NCBI GenBank assembly: GCA_937988885.1
Contig: CALKHR010000082.1
Span: 37,046 to 101,045 of the forward strand
Source of the DNA: an uncultured Roseiflexaceae bacterium
Lineage (GTDB): Bacteria; Chloroflexota; Chloroflexia; Chloroflexales; Roseiflexaceae
DNA: 64,000 nt
Direction: 5' to 3'
Each line of letters opens with the position of its first letter. Within the stretch, counting starts at the first letter, position 1. Below the pieces are notes generated by a model. It was not told the DNA's origin, searched no databases, and saw only the letters and a program-made list of their open reading frames with translations. Position numbers and translations under genes: made by a program. Positions 16,711 through 25,390 of this stretch are shown here, one piece after another.

Positions 16711-18462
16711 CTACTGGAACTGTAACTTGGTTTGGCCCACTTGCATCAAGGTGCCGCGTCGGACGGCTACCGGCCCAATGATGCGTTGACCGTTGATGTA
16801 GGTGCCGTGCGTACTGCCAGTGTCCATCACCACAACATCCTGGCCAGTATTGCGGATGAGGGCGTGGTGGCGCGATACGGTCGGGTCACCGACAATCTGC
16901 ACAGCGCAATCGATCTCGCGGCCAATCGCGATCTCCGTGCCCGAAAGTGGGTAGCGTCGCACGCCGCCCGGCCCTTCCAACACCATCAGCGCGCCCCAAG
17001 CGCCCGGCGGCAACGGCTGCTGCGCAACGGCGGGAGGCGGCACAGGCGTGGCGGCAGCAACAGGTCGCGGTGCAACCGGAGCCATCGGCTGCGCTGGAGC
17101 CGTCCGTGAGCGACGACCCGCGCGCGCCACGATGGTGATTGCGGTCACGATAAGCACCAAACCGCACAAGCCCATGGCGATCGGCACCATCAGATTCGGG
17201 CGCGTCACCCGGATCGGCGGAGCGCTCGGCTCATCGCTGATATCGGGCGATGAGGGAGAGCCGGGAGCCTCGGGAACTGCGCTCGGCTCATCGTCGATAC
17301 CGGGCGACGAGGGGGCGTCGGGAGCCTCAGGAACTGCGCTCGGCTCCTCGGGAGCGAGCGGGCCACCCAGCGCAGCACAAGCATCGATACGCCCGGTGCC
17401 GAGCATCCCTTTCTCAACCAACCTGCGGTTCTGCCGAGAGATATCAGCCGCCGTGTTTTTGATGGTAGCAGCAACCTGCGTAGCGTCCCAATCGGGGTGC
17501 GCCGAGAAGAGCAGCGCCGCCAAGGCCGAGACCATCGGCGTGGCCTGCGAGGTGCCGCTCATATAATCGTAATTGTTCTTGTAACGCTCCTCGCGGGGCA
17601 ACTGATTGCTGGTGAGATACACCTCGTAGGTCGGCATCGCGCTCATGATGTTGACGCCGGGCGCTGCTACGCTAATCCACTCGCCGGAGTTGGAGAAATC
17701 GGCCTTGCGATCGCGCCTATCGGTAGCGGCGACGATCAGCGCATCGGGGTTGGTGCCAACGATCGCATTGGGCAAAGGCACAAAGTCGTTGCCAGCCGCC
17801 ACCACCACCAACGAACCCTTCGACTGCGCGTACTCGATCGCGGCCATCACCTGCTCGGATTCGGTATCGGCGCTGATCGTCAGCGTTGCGCCCAGGCTCA
17901 TGTTGATCACATGCGCGCCTTGGTCCGCCGCGTAGCGCACCCCACGCGCGATCGCCCGATCCGAGCCGTAGCCCTTCTCGTTCAACACACGAATAGGCAG
18001 GATCATCACGTTCGGCGCGAGCCCTGCGGTTCCTTCGCTGTTATCGAGCACCGAAGCGATGATGCCAGCCACGTTGGTGCCGTGCCCATTCTCATCGCTT
18101 GGGTCATCATCGCCATCGATAAAATCACGCCCGTTTGGCAACAGGCGATCTACCAGATCGGGGTGATTCATATCGACGCCGCTATCGACAACCGCCACTA
18201 CCACATCGGGGCTGCCGAGCGTATGCTGCCAAGCACACGAGGCGCCTACCAGTTCCAATGCCCACGAATCGCTCAACAGAGGATCGTTATGATCAGTGAT
18301 ATCCTGATACGCAGGTCGATACATCGACCGTTCGAGGCCCGCAGAGGTTGGCCCAATCAGCCACGATGATAGGTTTTGTGCGAACGCTCTGTGAGGCTGT
18401 ACCAAGCCCACCAGCAGTAGGAACGCCACCATCAGCAGATAGATGTAGGTAATACGTTTCAT
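16711..18462 (-). CDS. Exported subtilase (S8) with transmembrane helix and C-terminal FHA domain
   Basis: A 583-residue fusion. Residues 1-28 form a signal peptide ending AFA. Residues about 80-365 are a subtilisin-type serine protease with catalytic Asp93 (VVDSGVD), His127 (GHGTNVAG), oxyanion Asn225 (AAGND) and Ser305 (GTSQATP). Residues 370-416 are a Pro-rich linker with two copies of EPSAVPEAP. A membrane helix follows at about 424-446, then a basic Pro-rich stretch and a forkhead-associated domain (about 490-583) with Gly514-Arg515, Ser530-Arg-His-His and Asn557-Gly. The layout puts the protease outside and a phosphothreonine-binding domain inside. The N-terminal half resembles mycosins. 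No secretion-system genes lie nearby. Confidence 0.93.
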   Translation of the reverse strand: MKRITYIYLLMVAFLLLVGLVQPHRAFAQNLSSWLIGPTSAGLERSMYRPAYQDITDHNDPLLSDSWALELVGASCAWQHTLGSPDVVVAVVDSGVDMNHPDLVDRLLPNGRDFIDGDDDPSDENGHGTNVAGIIASVLDNSEGTAGLAPNVMILPIRVLNEKGYGSDRAIARGVRYAADQGAHVINMSLGATLTISADTESEQVMAAIEYAQSKGSLVVVAAGNDFVPLPNAIVGTNPDALIVAATDRRDRKADFSNSGEWISVAAPGVNIMSAMPTYEVYLTSNQLPREERYKNNYDYMSGTSQATPMVSALAALLFSAHPDWDATQVAATIKNTAADISRQNRRLVEKGMLGTGRIDACAALGGPLAPEEPSAVPEAPDAPSSPGIDDEPSAVPEAPGSPSSPDISDEPSAPPIRVTRPNLMVPIAMGLCGLVLIVTAITIVARAGRRSRTAPAQPMAPVAPRPVAAATPVPPPAVAQQPLPPGAWGALMVLEGPGGVRRYPLSGTEIAIGREIDCAVQIVGDPTVSRHHALIRNTGQDVVVMDTGSTHGTYINGQRIIGPVAVRRGTLMQVGQTKLQFQ

Positions 18463-18514
18463 AAGCTCGTTGTGCTGAAATTAGGAGCGTCAAAGCAAAT
18501 AAACAGCGGTTGCT

Positions 18515-19048
18515 TTAGGTCGAAGGAACTTGAGCGTTCTGCAGATACCATGCACCCTCAATCTTTGTCATCTCGAATACTGTATCGACGGCTGAAGTGC
18601 CCTCTTTAAGCTCGTCGCCAAAATTCAACTTGTAGTGCATGGTCGCGACCCAACGCACATGGGCAGTTTGACCATCGTTATCGAGCAATGTATACGATAC
18701 ATCACTAAACGAAATCGTATCGATATATTCGATATAGGCACGTACCTCAGCGCCAATTTCGCGCTTAAGCTCGGTAGGCACCACGAACGATAACATCTTG
18801 CTCGCATCTTTTGCCTCGATCGCAGCAACGAAGCCCTGCGCCACCTCCACCGGGCGTGTATCGCTCATCGGATCGGCGGGCAACGCGAAGAACACCACAG
18901 CTGCCACGATCAAGGCGACTCCTAGCGCAGCGACCGCCCAAATCCACAACGGTGTGCGAGGCTTATTGAGTTGGGCCGAAAGTTCAGGGGGAAGGGAAAG
19001 CGGGCCTGTATCGGCCTTTTGTTCAGTGTTGGTGGACTGCTGCGCCAT
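18515..19048 (-). CDS. Membrane-anchored protein with NTF2-like extracytoplasmic domain
   Basis: A 177-residue protein with a hydrophilic N-terminal tail, one membrane helix (about residues 34-55) and a C-terminal domain of about 110 residues (VAQGFVAAIEAKDASKML, then GAWYLQN) that resembles DUF4878/NTF2-like lipoprotein domains. It lies 52 bases upstream of the subtilase-FHA gene on the same strand, so the two may share a transcript. Ligand unknown. Confidence 0.7.
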   Translation of the reverse strand: MAQQSTNTEQKADTGPLSLPPELSAQLNKPRTPLWIWAVAALGVALIVAAVVFFALPADPMSDTRPVEVAQGFVAAIEAKDASKMLSFVVPTELKREIGAEVRAYIEYIDTISFSDVSYTLLDNDGQTAHVRWVATMHYKLNFGDELKEGTSAVDTVFEMTKIEGAWYLQNAQVPST

Positions 19049-19086
19049 AAAATAACCTCAAACCACACGTCGAAAACACAACGTAG

Positions 19087-19962
19087 CTACATCTTATCGC
19101 TTGGGGTATCCACATCCATCACGCGCTCATCGCGGGGCAACAGATATGGGCCAGCCGAACGCCGAGGAAACAAGTGCTCGGCCACAGGCACAAAACGACC
19201 AACATCCTCCAAAAACATATTTTGGCGAATACGAATGACGTGATCCTCGATCTCGATGATGTTGTACGAATTTTTGCCGCGCTCACGAGCCTTCCCGCGC
19301 CGCGATGTAGTCGTGCCGCTCTGGCAAATAATCGTACCCTTCGAGAGCGTCGGTCGTACATCCAACGTTGTGCCAATATATGATACGTGGATATGCCCAC
19401 AAAGTAACAGTTCCACGCCGCAGCGATCCAACAGATCAACGGCTTCCTCAGCATTGCTGATCTTGCGCCGATCCAAGCTACCGGGCGGATTCACCACGTG
19501 ATGATGCAGCACAGCCACTTTGCACGTGTCGGGGGGATAGTTGCTAAAACGCTGCTCGATCGTAGCGATCTGCTCGCGATTCAGGTAGCCGCCATCGATG
19601 GTGAGGCCGTGCGCCGTATTGCCACCGACCACCACCAGACCAGGCCGCTCGAACACCGGGTTCAGTTCACGCGAGATATACCGTTTGTAGCGGTGCAGCG
19701 GGCGAAACAGGCGATTAAACGGATTGTACAGCGGCACATCGTGATTGCCGGGCACCACTAAGCGCGGTGTAGGCAACGAGCCCAAGAACGCCGCTGCTGT
19801 CTGCCACTGGCTCACGAAATCGGCGCGCTGCACAAAATCGCCAGAAACCACCACCAAATCGGGAGCAAGTTCGTGCGCCTCGCGCACCACCTGCTCAGCC
19901 AGAGCCGCGTTGAACGGCGGCCCGGTGTGAATATCCGAGATATGCATTAAAACGTAGCGCAC
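19087..19962 (-). CDS. Calcineurin-like metallophosphoesterase
   Basis: A 291-residue phosphoesterase with all five metal motifs: SDIHTG, VSGDFV, GNHD, LHHH and GHIH. It resembles the class III cyclic-nucleotide phosphodiesterase/Icc branch, but substrate cannot be assigned from sequence alone. The start is a GTG whose first base is the last base of the TAG of the upstream 48-residue gene, so translation is probably coupled. Confidence 0.93.
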   Translation of the reverse strand: MRYVLMHISDIHTGPPFNAALAEQVVREAHELAPDLVVVSGDFVQRADFVSQWQTAAAFLGSLPTPRLVVPGNHDVPLYNPFNRLFRPLHRYKRYISRELNPVFERPGLVVVGGNTAHGLTIDGGYLNREQIATIEQRFSNYPPDTCKVAVLHHHVVNPPGSLDRRKISNAEEAVDLLDRCGVELLLCGHIHVSYIGTTLDVRPTLSKGTIICQSGTTTSRRGKARERGKNSYNIIEIEDHVIRIRQNMFLEDVGRFVPVAEHLFPRRSAGPYLLPRDERVMDVDTPSDKM

Positions 19963-20108
19963 TAGTTCTCCGTGGGGGCAACCGGCGTCGTGGTCTCGGC
20001 AGCCTTCTCGCGGGCCAACCGAATCAGCGCCCGCAAGATGATAACGACCTCAACGCCCAACGCAACAACAAACGAATACTTTAAGAGGCTAACGAACACA
20101 TCCAACAT
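19962..20108 (-). CDS. 48-residue membrane peptide coupled to the metallophosphoesterase
   Basis: A short frame, ATG at 20108, stop TAG at 19964-19962, preceded by GAGGAGGAGC. The peptide has a membrane helix (about residues 11-32, with an internal Glu) followed by a basic then Thr/Pro-rich tail. Its stop codon overlaps the GTG of the metallophosphoesterase by one base (TAGTG). The strong ribosome-binding site, the coupling and the coherent membrane segment support a real small protein. It may recruit the phosphoesterase to the membrane, which is inference. Confidence 0.7.
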   Translation of the reverse strand: MLDVFVSLLKYSFVVALGVEVVIILRALIRLAREKAAETTTPVAPTEN

Positions 20109-20136
20109 CGATGCTCCTCCTCTTTCCAGTCAATCT

Positions 20137-20167
20137 TTGTCAGATTGTAGCATAAAAATGGTATAAT
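20137..20167 (+). promoter_or_regulatory. Promoter of the Nudix-glycosyltransferase operon
   Basis: TTGTCA, a 19-base spacer and TATAAT, with the ATG 31 bases further on. The spacer is longer than optimal. Confidence 0.5.
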
Positions 20168-20197
20168 AGCGCCCTAGAACCCAAAAGGGAGGTGTTC

Positions 20198-20668
20198 ATG
20201 ACTGTCAATTATGTGCGTTGGTTGCGTAGTTACGTCGGTCATCAGCGGTTGCTGCAACTTGCCGCAAGCGCTTTTATTCAGGATGAGCATGGCTGCGTGC
20301 TGTTGGGTCGACGCTCAGATGTCATGCTGTGGGCACCACCATCTGGTGTTGTACAACTGGGAGAAACACCCGCCAAAACGCTGGTCCGTGAAGTGCGCGA
20401 GGAGACTGGCCTAGAGGTCGAGGTGACTCGATTGGTGGGCGTCTACACCGGCTCCGATTTCGAGTGGACCTATCCCAACGGCGATCAAGCGCAGATCATC
20501 AGTCTGTTCTTCGCCTGCAAAGTGGTTGGTGGCGAGCTCAACCCCGATAACCACGAATTCCTCGATCTCGATTACTTCCCACCGGACGCCTTCCCCGCGC
20601 TCGTACCGCGCTACGCTCGCATGGTGCGCGACGCACTCGAAGGGAAAGAAACTGCATTCTTCGATTAG
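20198..20668 (+). CDS. Nudix hydrolase
   Basis: A 156-residue protein with a complete Nudix box (G-x5-E-x7-REVREETGL, about residues 52-74), which binds the divalent metal and the diphosphate of nucleoside-diphosphate-X substrates. The SGVVQLGE start and FFACKVVGGEL strand fit the MutT/NUDT branch; substrate unknown. The ATG at 20198 follows GGGAGGTG. The glycosyltransferase gene begins 33 bases after its stop. Confidence 0.93.
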   Translation: MTVNYVRWLRSYVGHQRLLQLAASAFIQDEHGCVLLGRRSDVMLWAPPSGVVQLGETPAKTLVREVREETGLEVEVTRLVGVYTGSDFEWTYPNGDQAQIISLFFACKVVGGELNPDNHEFLDLDYFPPDAFPALVPRYARMVRDALEGKETAFFD

Positions 20669-20701
20669 CGTGCGTGTCAAGGCACCCACTAACCAAAGCT
20701 C

Positions 20702-22183
20702 ATGCGACGTATTGCCTATCTCAGCCCGCTGAACCCCGCACCCTCCGGCATCTCCGATTATAGCGAGGAACTGCTGCCGTACCTGGCGCAGTACGCCGAG
20801 ATCACCCTGTATGTTGAGGACGGCTTCAAGCCCAGCAACGCTGACATGGTGCGCCACCTCGCCGTCCGCCCGATCAGCAAACTCGAACGGGATCAGCGCA
20901 AGCAGCCCTACGACGCGATCCTGTACCACATCGGCAACAGCCCCGTCCACGCCGCGATCTGGACCGCGCTGCAGCGAGTGCCGGGTGTGGTGGTGCTGCA
21001 CGAGTTCATTCTGCACCACTTCATGCTGAACTACGCCGCCACGGTGCGCCACAGTATCGAGAGCTACCGCGCCGAGGCCGCGCAACGGTACGGGGAAGAA
21101 GGGCTGCGCGTGGCCGAGTTGATGCTGCGAGGGCGCTTCACCACTGCCGCATTCGAGCTACCGTTCTGCGAAAATGTGCTCAACGCCGCCGAAGGCCTGA
21201 TCGCCCACAGCCGCTACGTGATCGATAAAGCCAACGCATTGCGGCCCGATCTGCCCGCAGCGCATGTGCCAATGGGTGTGCCGCTGCCCCCGCAAATCGA
21301 CCGCGCTGAGGCGCGCGCCCGTCGCGGCCTGCCGATCGACGCGCCCATCCTTGCCTCGTTCGGCCATATCAACCCGTACAAACGGCTCGATGCGGTGTTC
21401 CGCGCCCTGCGTGTGCTGCGCGAACGCTATCCGAACCTGCGCTACCTGCTGGTGGGCAGCGTATCGCCCAACTACGATGTGCGCGCCGCCATCGAACGGG
21501 CGGGCCTGGCCGACTGCGTGACCGTCACGGGCTACGTGGATCGCGCCGCATTCGAAGATTACGTCGCCGCCGCCGACCTATGCATCAACCTACGCCACCC
21601 TACTGCTGGCGAGACATCAGCGAGTCTTCTGCGGCTGCTCGGGGCGGGTCGGGCCACGCTCGTCACCGCCAGCGGCTCGTTCACCGAACTGCCGTCCAAC
21701 GTGGCCGCCCAAGTCGACGCCGATGCCAGCGAGGGCGATCTGATCATCGGCTACTGCCGCCTCTTGCTCGATCAGCCAGCGCTCGCCGCCGAATTGGGCG
21801 CCAACGCCCGCGCCTACGTGGCCCGCGAACACACGCTCGAACGGGCCGCCGAAGGCTATATGCGCTTCCTGGCAGCCCGCTACGGTTGGGATACGCCCCG
21901 CAAGATCCGCAAAACGCCGCTCTGGAACCTGCCCGAATACGCGCCACCTAGCGCATCGGCACCCGCCCCAAGCGCGCCAGCCATCAGCCGCAGCGAGATG
22001 CCAAGCGAAGCGCCAGCCCCTACATTGGCAGACCCTGCATTAGCGCAACTTAGCGGCCAAGTGGCCCAAGCGTTGGCGGAACTCGGCGCCACCGAACACG
22101 ATCAAGCGCTGCTGAAAAGCGCCGCTCGATCGATGGCCAGCCTGATCGACCCATCACCCAGCACAGGCAGGCTTGGGCTGTAG
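20702..22183 (+). CDS. Glycosyltransferase family 4-type protein
   Basis: A 493-residue GT-B enzyme. The N-terminal domain begins RRIAYLSPLNPAPSGISDY, the glycine-rich acceptor loop of GT4. The C-terminal domain carries FGHINPYKRLD, YLLVGS and the donor-binding E-x7-E-like region (HPTAGETSASLLRLLGAG). After about residue 405 there is an unusual C-terminal extension rich in Pro, Ala and Ser, followed by a helical tail. Likely cytoplasmic transfer of a nucleotide-activated sugar to a glycan or lipid; acceptor unknown. Its last 30 bases overlap the end of the convergent SURF1 gene. Confidence 0.9.
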   Translation: MRRIAYLSPLNPAPSGISDYSEELLPYLAQYAEITLYVEDGFKPSNADMVRHLAVRPISKLERDQRKQPYDAILYHIGNSPVHAAIWTALQRVPGVVVLHEFILHHFMLNYAATVRHSIESYRAEAAQRYGEEGLRVAELMLRGRFTTAAFELPFCENVLNAAEGLIAHSRYVIDKANALRPDLPAAHVPMGVPLPPQIDRAEARARRGLPIDAPILASFGHINPYKRLDAVFRALRVLRERYPNLRYLLVGSVSPNYDVRAAIERAGLADCVTVTGYVDRAAFEDYVAAADLCINLRHPTAGETSASLLRLLGAGRATLVTASGSFTELPSNVAAQVDADASEGDLIIGYCRLLLDQPALAAELGANARAYVAREHTLERAAEGYMRFLAARYGWDTPRKIRKTPLWNLPEYAPPSASAPAPSAPAISRSEMPSEAPAPTLADPALAQLSGQVAQALAELGATEHDQALLKSAARSMASLIDPSPSTGRLGL

Positions 22184-22912
22184 CTTCGCACGCTGAGAGC
22201 GCATCAACAAAATGGGATAGCCGACCAGCAAGATCACCGCGAAGCCGAACCACTGGATAATATAATTCAGATGTGGCCCAGAGCCAGTATCGGTCGTTGC
22301 CGTGCGGGCGGGCAGGAACGGATCATCAGGGCGCGGCTGCTGCACGATATAGAACGGCTCAAGCGGATAGCCCACCTGCTGCTCGATCGCCTCAACATCG
22401 ACGCGAAACCACGCATCGCGGCGCGTCTCACCCTCGCGCAACGGCGGGTCCTTGGGGCCACCGATCCCAGCCTGCGAGCGCCTCACGATCCCGTGCACCT
22501 CCACCTCGCCAGTTTCCGCATACTCCTTGCGGCTCTCTCGGTCGGTGAGGCTCAGCGGCAACCAGCCGCGATCTACCAGCACCACACGATCCGTGCCCGA
22601 GACGCGCAGCGGGGTGATCACATTCATTCCGGGGACACCATCGAGTTCGCGTAGGCGCTGCAACACCTCCTGCTCGGTGTCGTAGACACCCCGTACTACA
22701 ACTGGCAGGTACTCATAATCATCGGGCGAGCTGGGCACTTGCTCCAAGCTCACCTCGGGTTGGGCCATGCGAGCATTGATGAGGGCATTGCGGGCTTGGC
22801 GTTGCTGGAGGCGGTCGATCTGCCAAAAACCGAGGCGGCAACAGACCAAAGCAGCGAGGATCACAAAAAGCGTCAGCCAGAGTCTCCGGCCTGTAAAGAG
22901 CAAACGTAGCAT
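22154..22912 (-). CDS. SURF1 family cytochrome oxidase assembly protein
   Basis: A 252-residue protein with the family layout: membrane helix at the N-terminus (about 12-30, then GFWQIDRLQQRQARNA), a central soluble domain with PVVVRGVY, VLVDRGWLP and the family's WFRVDVEAI, and a second membrane helix near the C-terminus (YIIQWFGFAVILLVGYPILL). SURF1 proteins help to insert haem a into cytochrome oxidase, so the organism probably has an aa3-type oxidase. No oxidase genes lie nearby. Confidence 0.92.
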   Translation of the reverse strand: MLRLLFTGRRLWLTLFVILAALVCCRLGFWQIDRLQQRQARNALINARMAQPEVSLEQVPSSPDDYEYLPVVVRGVYDTEQEVLQRLRELDGVPGMNVITPLRVSGTDRVVLVDRGWLPLSLTDRESRKEYAETGEVEVHGIVRRSQAGIGGPKDPPLREGETRRDAWFRVDVEAIEQQVGYPLEPFYIVQQPRPDDPFLPARTATTDTGSGPHLNYIIQWFGFAVILLVGYPILLMRSQRAKLQPKPACAG

Positions 22913-23245
22913 CGAAGTATCCTAGATGTATACTCAGCAGAAACGCAACCATCGCCCAGCGATTGCACGACAAAACAGCACATCGTTCGACGAAGTGCTT
23001 GGGCAGGGTTGCTCTACCAAGGCGCGATCAAACGCGGCTAGCGAACGGTAACCCGCTAGCACTAAGCCCGCCAGCACAACGTGGCGAAGCCTAACGCGCT
23101 GAACTGGGGTTGGCGCTCATTGTACCATCGTTCACGGGTGCCAATGCAAGGACCAACACCCGTGATTTCAGAGTACAACAAGACGAACCATACCAGCGCT
23201 GCTGAGTATAGCTATGGCATCCAGGACAATTTCGTATGATGCAAC
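22913..23245. other. Intergenic region upstream of SURF1
   Basis: This stretch lies between the SURF1 start and the roadblock terminator. A TATAC-like hexamer near 22930 on the minus strand could belong to SURF1. I see no coding potential. Confidence 0.4.
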
Positions 23246-23275
23246 AAAAAGGCCAGATGGCGGTCCACCTGACCT
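23246..23275 (-). terminator. Terminator of the roadblock gene
   Basis: On the minus strand an 11-bp stem with two G-U pairs (AGGTCAGGTGG with CCATCTGGCCT), a 4-base loop and a TTTTT run, starting about 30 bases after the roadblock stop codon. Confidence 0.85.
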
Positions 23276-23305
23276 CGGGACATACGGCCTGGAAGGAGGT
23301 GACAT

Positions 23306-23674
23306 TTAGACGAGGCTTACAAGCTCGTTTGCAGTTCGCTTCATCTCCAGGAATACCAAGCCCAGCTTGGCGCGGCTCAGAGCCAGTGCGGTAAGCACAG
23401 CCTCTTCACCAATCGAGACAAGCACAACATAGCCATCCTCACCGCGGACGAAGACCTGATCGAGCGCACCGCGTTTGAGCTCGCTGGCGATTCGCTCGCC
23501 GAGCGAAAGCATTGCTGCGCTCATCGCTGAAACACGGTCTTCTTCGACATCGGCGGGAAGCGCCGAAGCCATAATCAAGCCGTCGACACTCACGACGGCG
23601 GAAGCCTCGATATCAGGCGTATTCATCTGCAAGGCCTTCAGATGCCGTACCATCTCTTCGGTTCTGCTAGCCAT
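23306..23674 (-). CDS. Roadblock/LC7 domain protein
   Basis: A 122-residue single-domain roadblock protein (SAVVSVDGLIMASALP, then VFVRGEDGYVVLVSIGEEAVLTALA). In bacteria these proteins usually work as regulators of small Ras-like GTPases (MglA type). No GTPase gene is adjacent. AGGAGG lies 7 bases upstream of the ATG. A TTGCTC/TAGAAT promoter precedes it and a strong terminator follows, so it is transcribed alone. Confidence 0.93.
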   Translation of the reverse strand: MASRTEEMVRHLKALQMNTPDIEASAVVSVDGLIMASALPADVEEDRVSAMSAAMLSLGERIASELKRGALDQVFVRGEDGYVVLVSIGEEAVLTALALSRAKLGLVFLEMKRTANELVSLV

Positions 23675-23791
23675 TCAGATCCTCCTTAAAGGCCGGTCGC
23701 ACAACCTGGAATTCGGGGTGATGATTAGGTGGGACGAGACGATTAGGTACATACCTCATGGCCGGCTCATCGTCCGTGACCGCTGCTGCTC

Positions 23792-23820
23792 ATTCTACTA
23801 CACTTTTTGACATAGAGCAA
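23792..23820 (-). promoter_or_regulatory. Promoter of the roadblock gene
   Basis: TTGCTC and TAGAAT on the minus strand, separated by 17 bases, about 120 bases upstream of the start codon. Confidence 0.6.
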
Positions 23821-23891
23821 CTGCCTGAACCATCTTAAAGCAGAATTCACTTACATCAAGTTATAAATCCGCATAACATTGTAAGTCTTTT

Positions 23892-25193
23892 TTAGAGTTT
23901 GGGCAACTTCAGTCTTTCTCGCAAACGAGAATCGGTCTCGATCACTGCATCATCAGGGCCGGTTTGGCTCATTAGGACGCGCTCCAGCATGATTCTCAGC
24001 TCTTCATCAACGATGGTTCGGGTGGGACTATTTGGAAGCGGAAGCCCTTGTTTGGCCTGTTCTCGGAACGCTCGCGCTGCAATAAGTTGCGAATCTTCGC
24101 CGCTTAGATCGAGATCGAGGCGAGTTGGTTGCAAATCGGCTGCTAATAGATCACGTTGCGCTTCAACAGTGATCATAAATCGCAAGAATTCTGCTGCAGC
24201 CGCCCGCTCTGCCGAGCCAACGCGAGCATTGATGGCCAGCAGATCGCTCTTCACGTATGGCCGTGGGAGGGCGTTTGTCTCGCTCAGACGGGGCAGCGGG
24301 GCGATACCCAGGTTTTCGCGCCACAAACTGCGGTAGATGCTGAGCTGATGCGACCAGCCGAAGGTCATAAGGACTTGGCCGTTCTTGATATCGCGGTCAA
24401 CTGCGATGCTGCTGCTGGTTTGCAGGCGAAGCTGCGGGTCGTTGCTGAAGTTCAACAGCCACCTCAGCCATTGTTCGGTGCCCTCACGCCCTTGAGTGCC
24501 GAGAATCAGTTCACCCTCTTCGTTGAACACCTGCCCACCGAAGGCGTAGAGGTAGCCGATCACGTTATCGACGGACAAGTTGAGCGCCAATCCCCAACGG
24601 GGAGCGTTCGGGTCGCTCAGGCCGTGCGCCCGGTCGATCAGATCATTGGTCGTTTCGGGGGGCACGAGCACATTGGCGCTGTTGTAATAGAGCGCCAGCG
24701 TGTCAAAGCTGATCGGCAACCCGTAGAGACGGCGGTTTCCCTCACTATCGAGCGCCTGAGCGCCTCCGAGGGCCGCTGGAAGCAAGTTTCGTTGGTCTTC
24801 GCTGGAGATCAAGTCATCGAGCGGCTGAAGCACGCCTGCGCTGCTCAGGCTGCCCGTCCAGCTATTGGGGAAGAGCACAATATGCGGCCCACTGCCGACG
24901 GCCACAGCAGTGCGCAGATCGCTTGCCAGCGTCGAGAGCGGCACCGCCTGCAATAGGACCCGACCCTGCGGATGCGACTCGTTGTAACGATCGACGAGGC
25001 GATTCAAAACCTGGCGTTCGGCGCCGCCCCAACCGTGCCACAGCACTAACGTCACTGGTTCGTTCGCATTATTGGGCAGGGATGAGGGGGCCTGCTGAGA
25101 TGTCGTTGAAGCTGGAGAGCAACTCAGCAACAACACCAGCAAGATATTGAGAAGTGTCGTACGAAGAATGGCGAGCCGAGCGATCATGTACAT
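23892..25193 (-). CDS. Extracellular solute-binding lipoprotein (family 1, sugar type)
   Basis: A 433-residue protein with a lipoprotein signal ending in LLLSC, a Ser/Pro/Asn linker and a periplasmic-binding fold of the family that binds maltose-type oligosaccharides (VTLVLWHGWGGAERQVLNRLV, then LYGLPISFDTLALYYN and a FGGQVFNEEGE segment). The ATG at 25193 follows GGAAAG; a TTG at 25208 and an ATG at 25187 are also possible. No permease or ATPase genes follow, so it is an orphan binding protein or works with a transporter encoded elsewhere. Its leader contains a terminator-like hairpin. Confidence 0.93.
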   Translation of the reverse strand: MYMIARLAILRTTLLNILLVLLLSCSPASTTSQQAPSSLPNNANEPVTLVLWHGWGGAERQVLNRLVDRYNESHPQGRVLLQAVPLSTLASDLRTAVAVGSGPHIVLFPNSWTGSLSSAGVLQPLDDLISSEDQRNLLPAALGGAQALDSEGNRRLYGLPISFDTLALYYNSANVLVPPETTNDLIDRAHGLSDPNAPRWGLALNLSVDNVIGYLYAFGGQVFNEEGELILGTQGREGTEQWLRWLLNFSNDPQLRLQTSSSIAVDRDIKNGQVLMTFGWSHQLSIYRSLWRENLGIAPLPRLSETNALPRPYVKSDLLAINARVGSAERAAAAEFLRFMITVEAQRDLLAADLQPTRLDLDLSGEDSQLIAARAFREQAKQGLPLPNSPTRTIVDEELRIMLERVLMSQTGPDDAVIETDSRLRERLKLPKL

Positions 25194-25224
25194 ATCGCTT
25201 TCCAGCAAAGCCTTGCCAGGGCAT

Positions 25225-25255
25225 AAAAAAAGCAGCCCACAGCGAGCGGGGTGCT
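25225..25255 (-). terminator. Terminator-like hairpin in the leader of the solute-binding protein gene
   Basis: On the minus strand AGCA-C-CCC ... GGG-C-TGCT forms a stem with one C-C mismatch, followed by seven T. It lies downstream of a promoter at 25305-25334 and 32 bases upstream of the start codon, so it is in position for attenuation. It could alternatively end a transcript reading through from the asparaginase-type gene. Confidence 0.65.
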
Positions 25256-25304
25256 ACTCTCCATTGAGTCGGACGCGCTTCACGATGGAACTCTCATGGA
25301 TAAA

Positions 25305-25334
25305 ATTATAGCATAGTGCTGGAAGGCAGTGCAA
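25305..25334 (-). promoter_or_regulatory. Promoter of the solute-binding protein gene
   Basis: TTGCAC and TATAAT on the minus strand with an 18-base spacer; the -10 is extended (TGCTATAAT). The predicted leader is about 105 bases. Confidence 0.6.
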
Positions 25335-25390
25335 ACGATCTGTGTGGCTACGTTATCGGGATTACCGCGCTCCGCAGCCACACTATCCGT

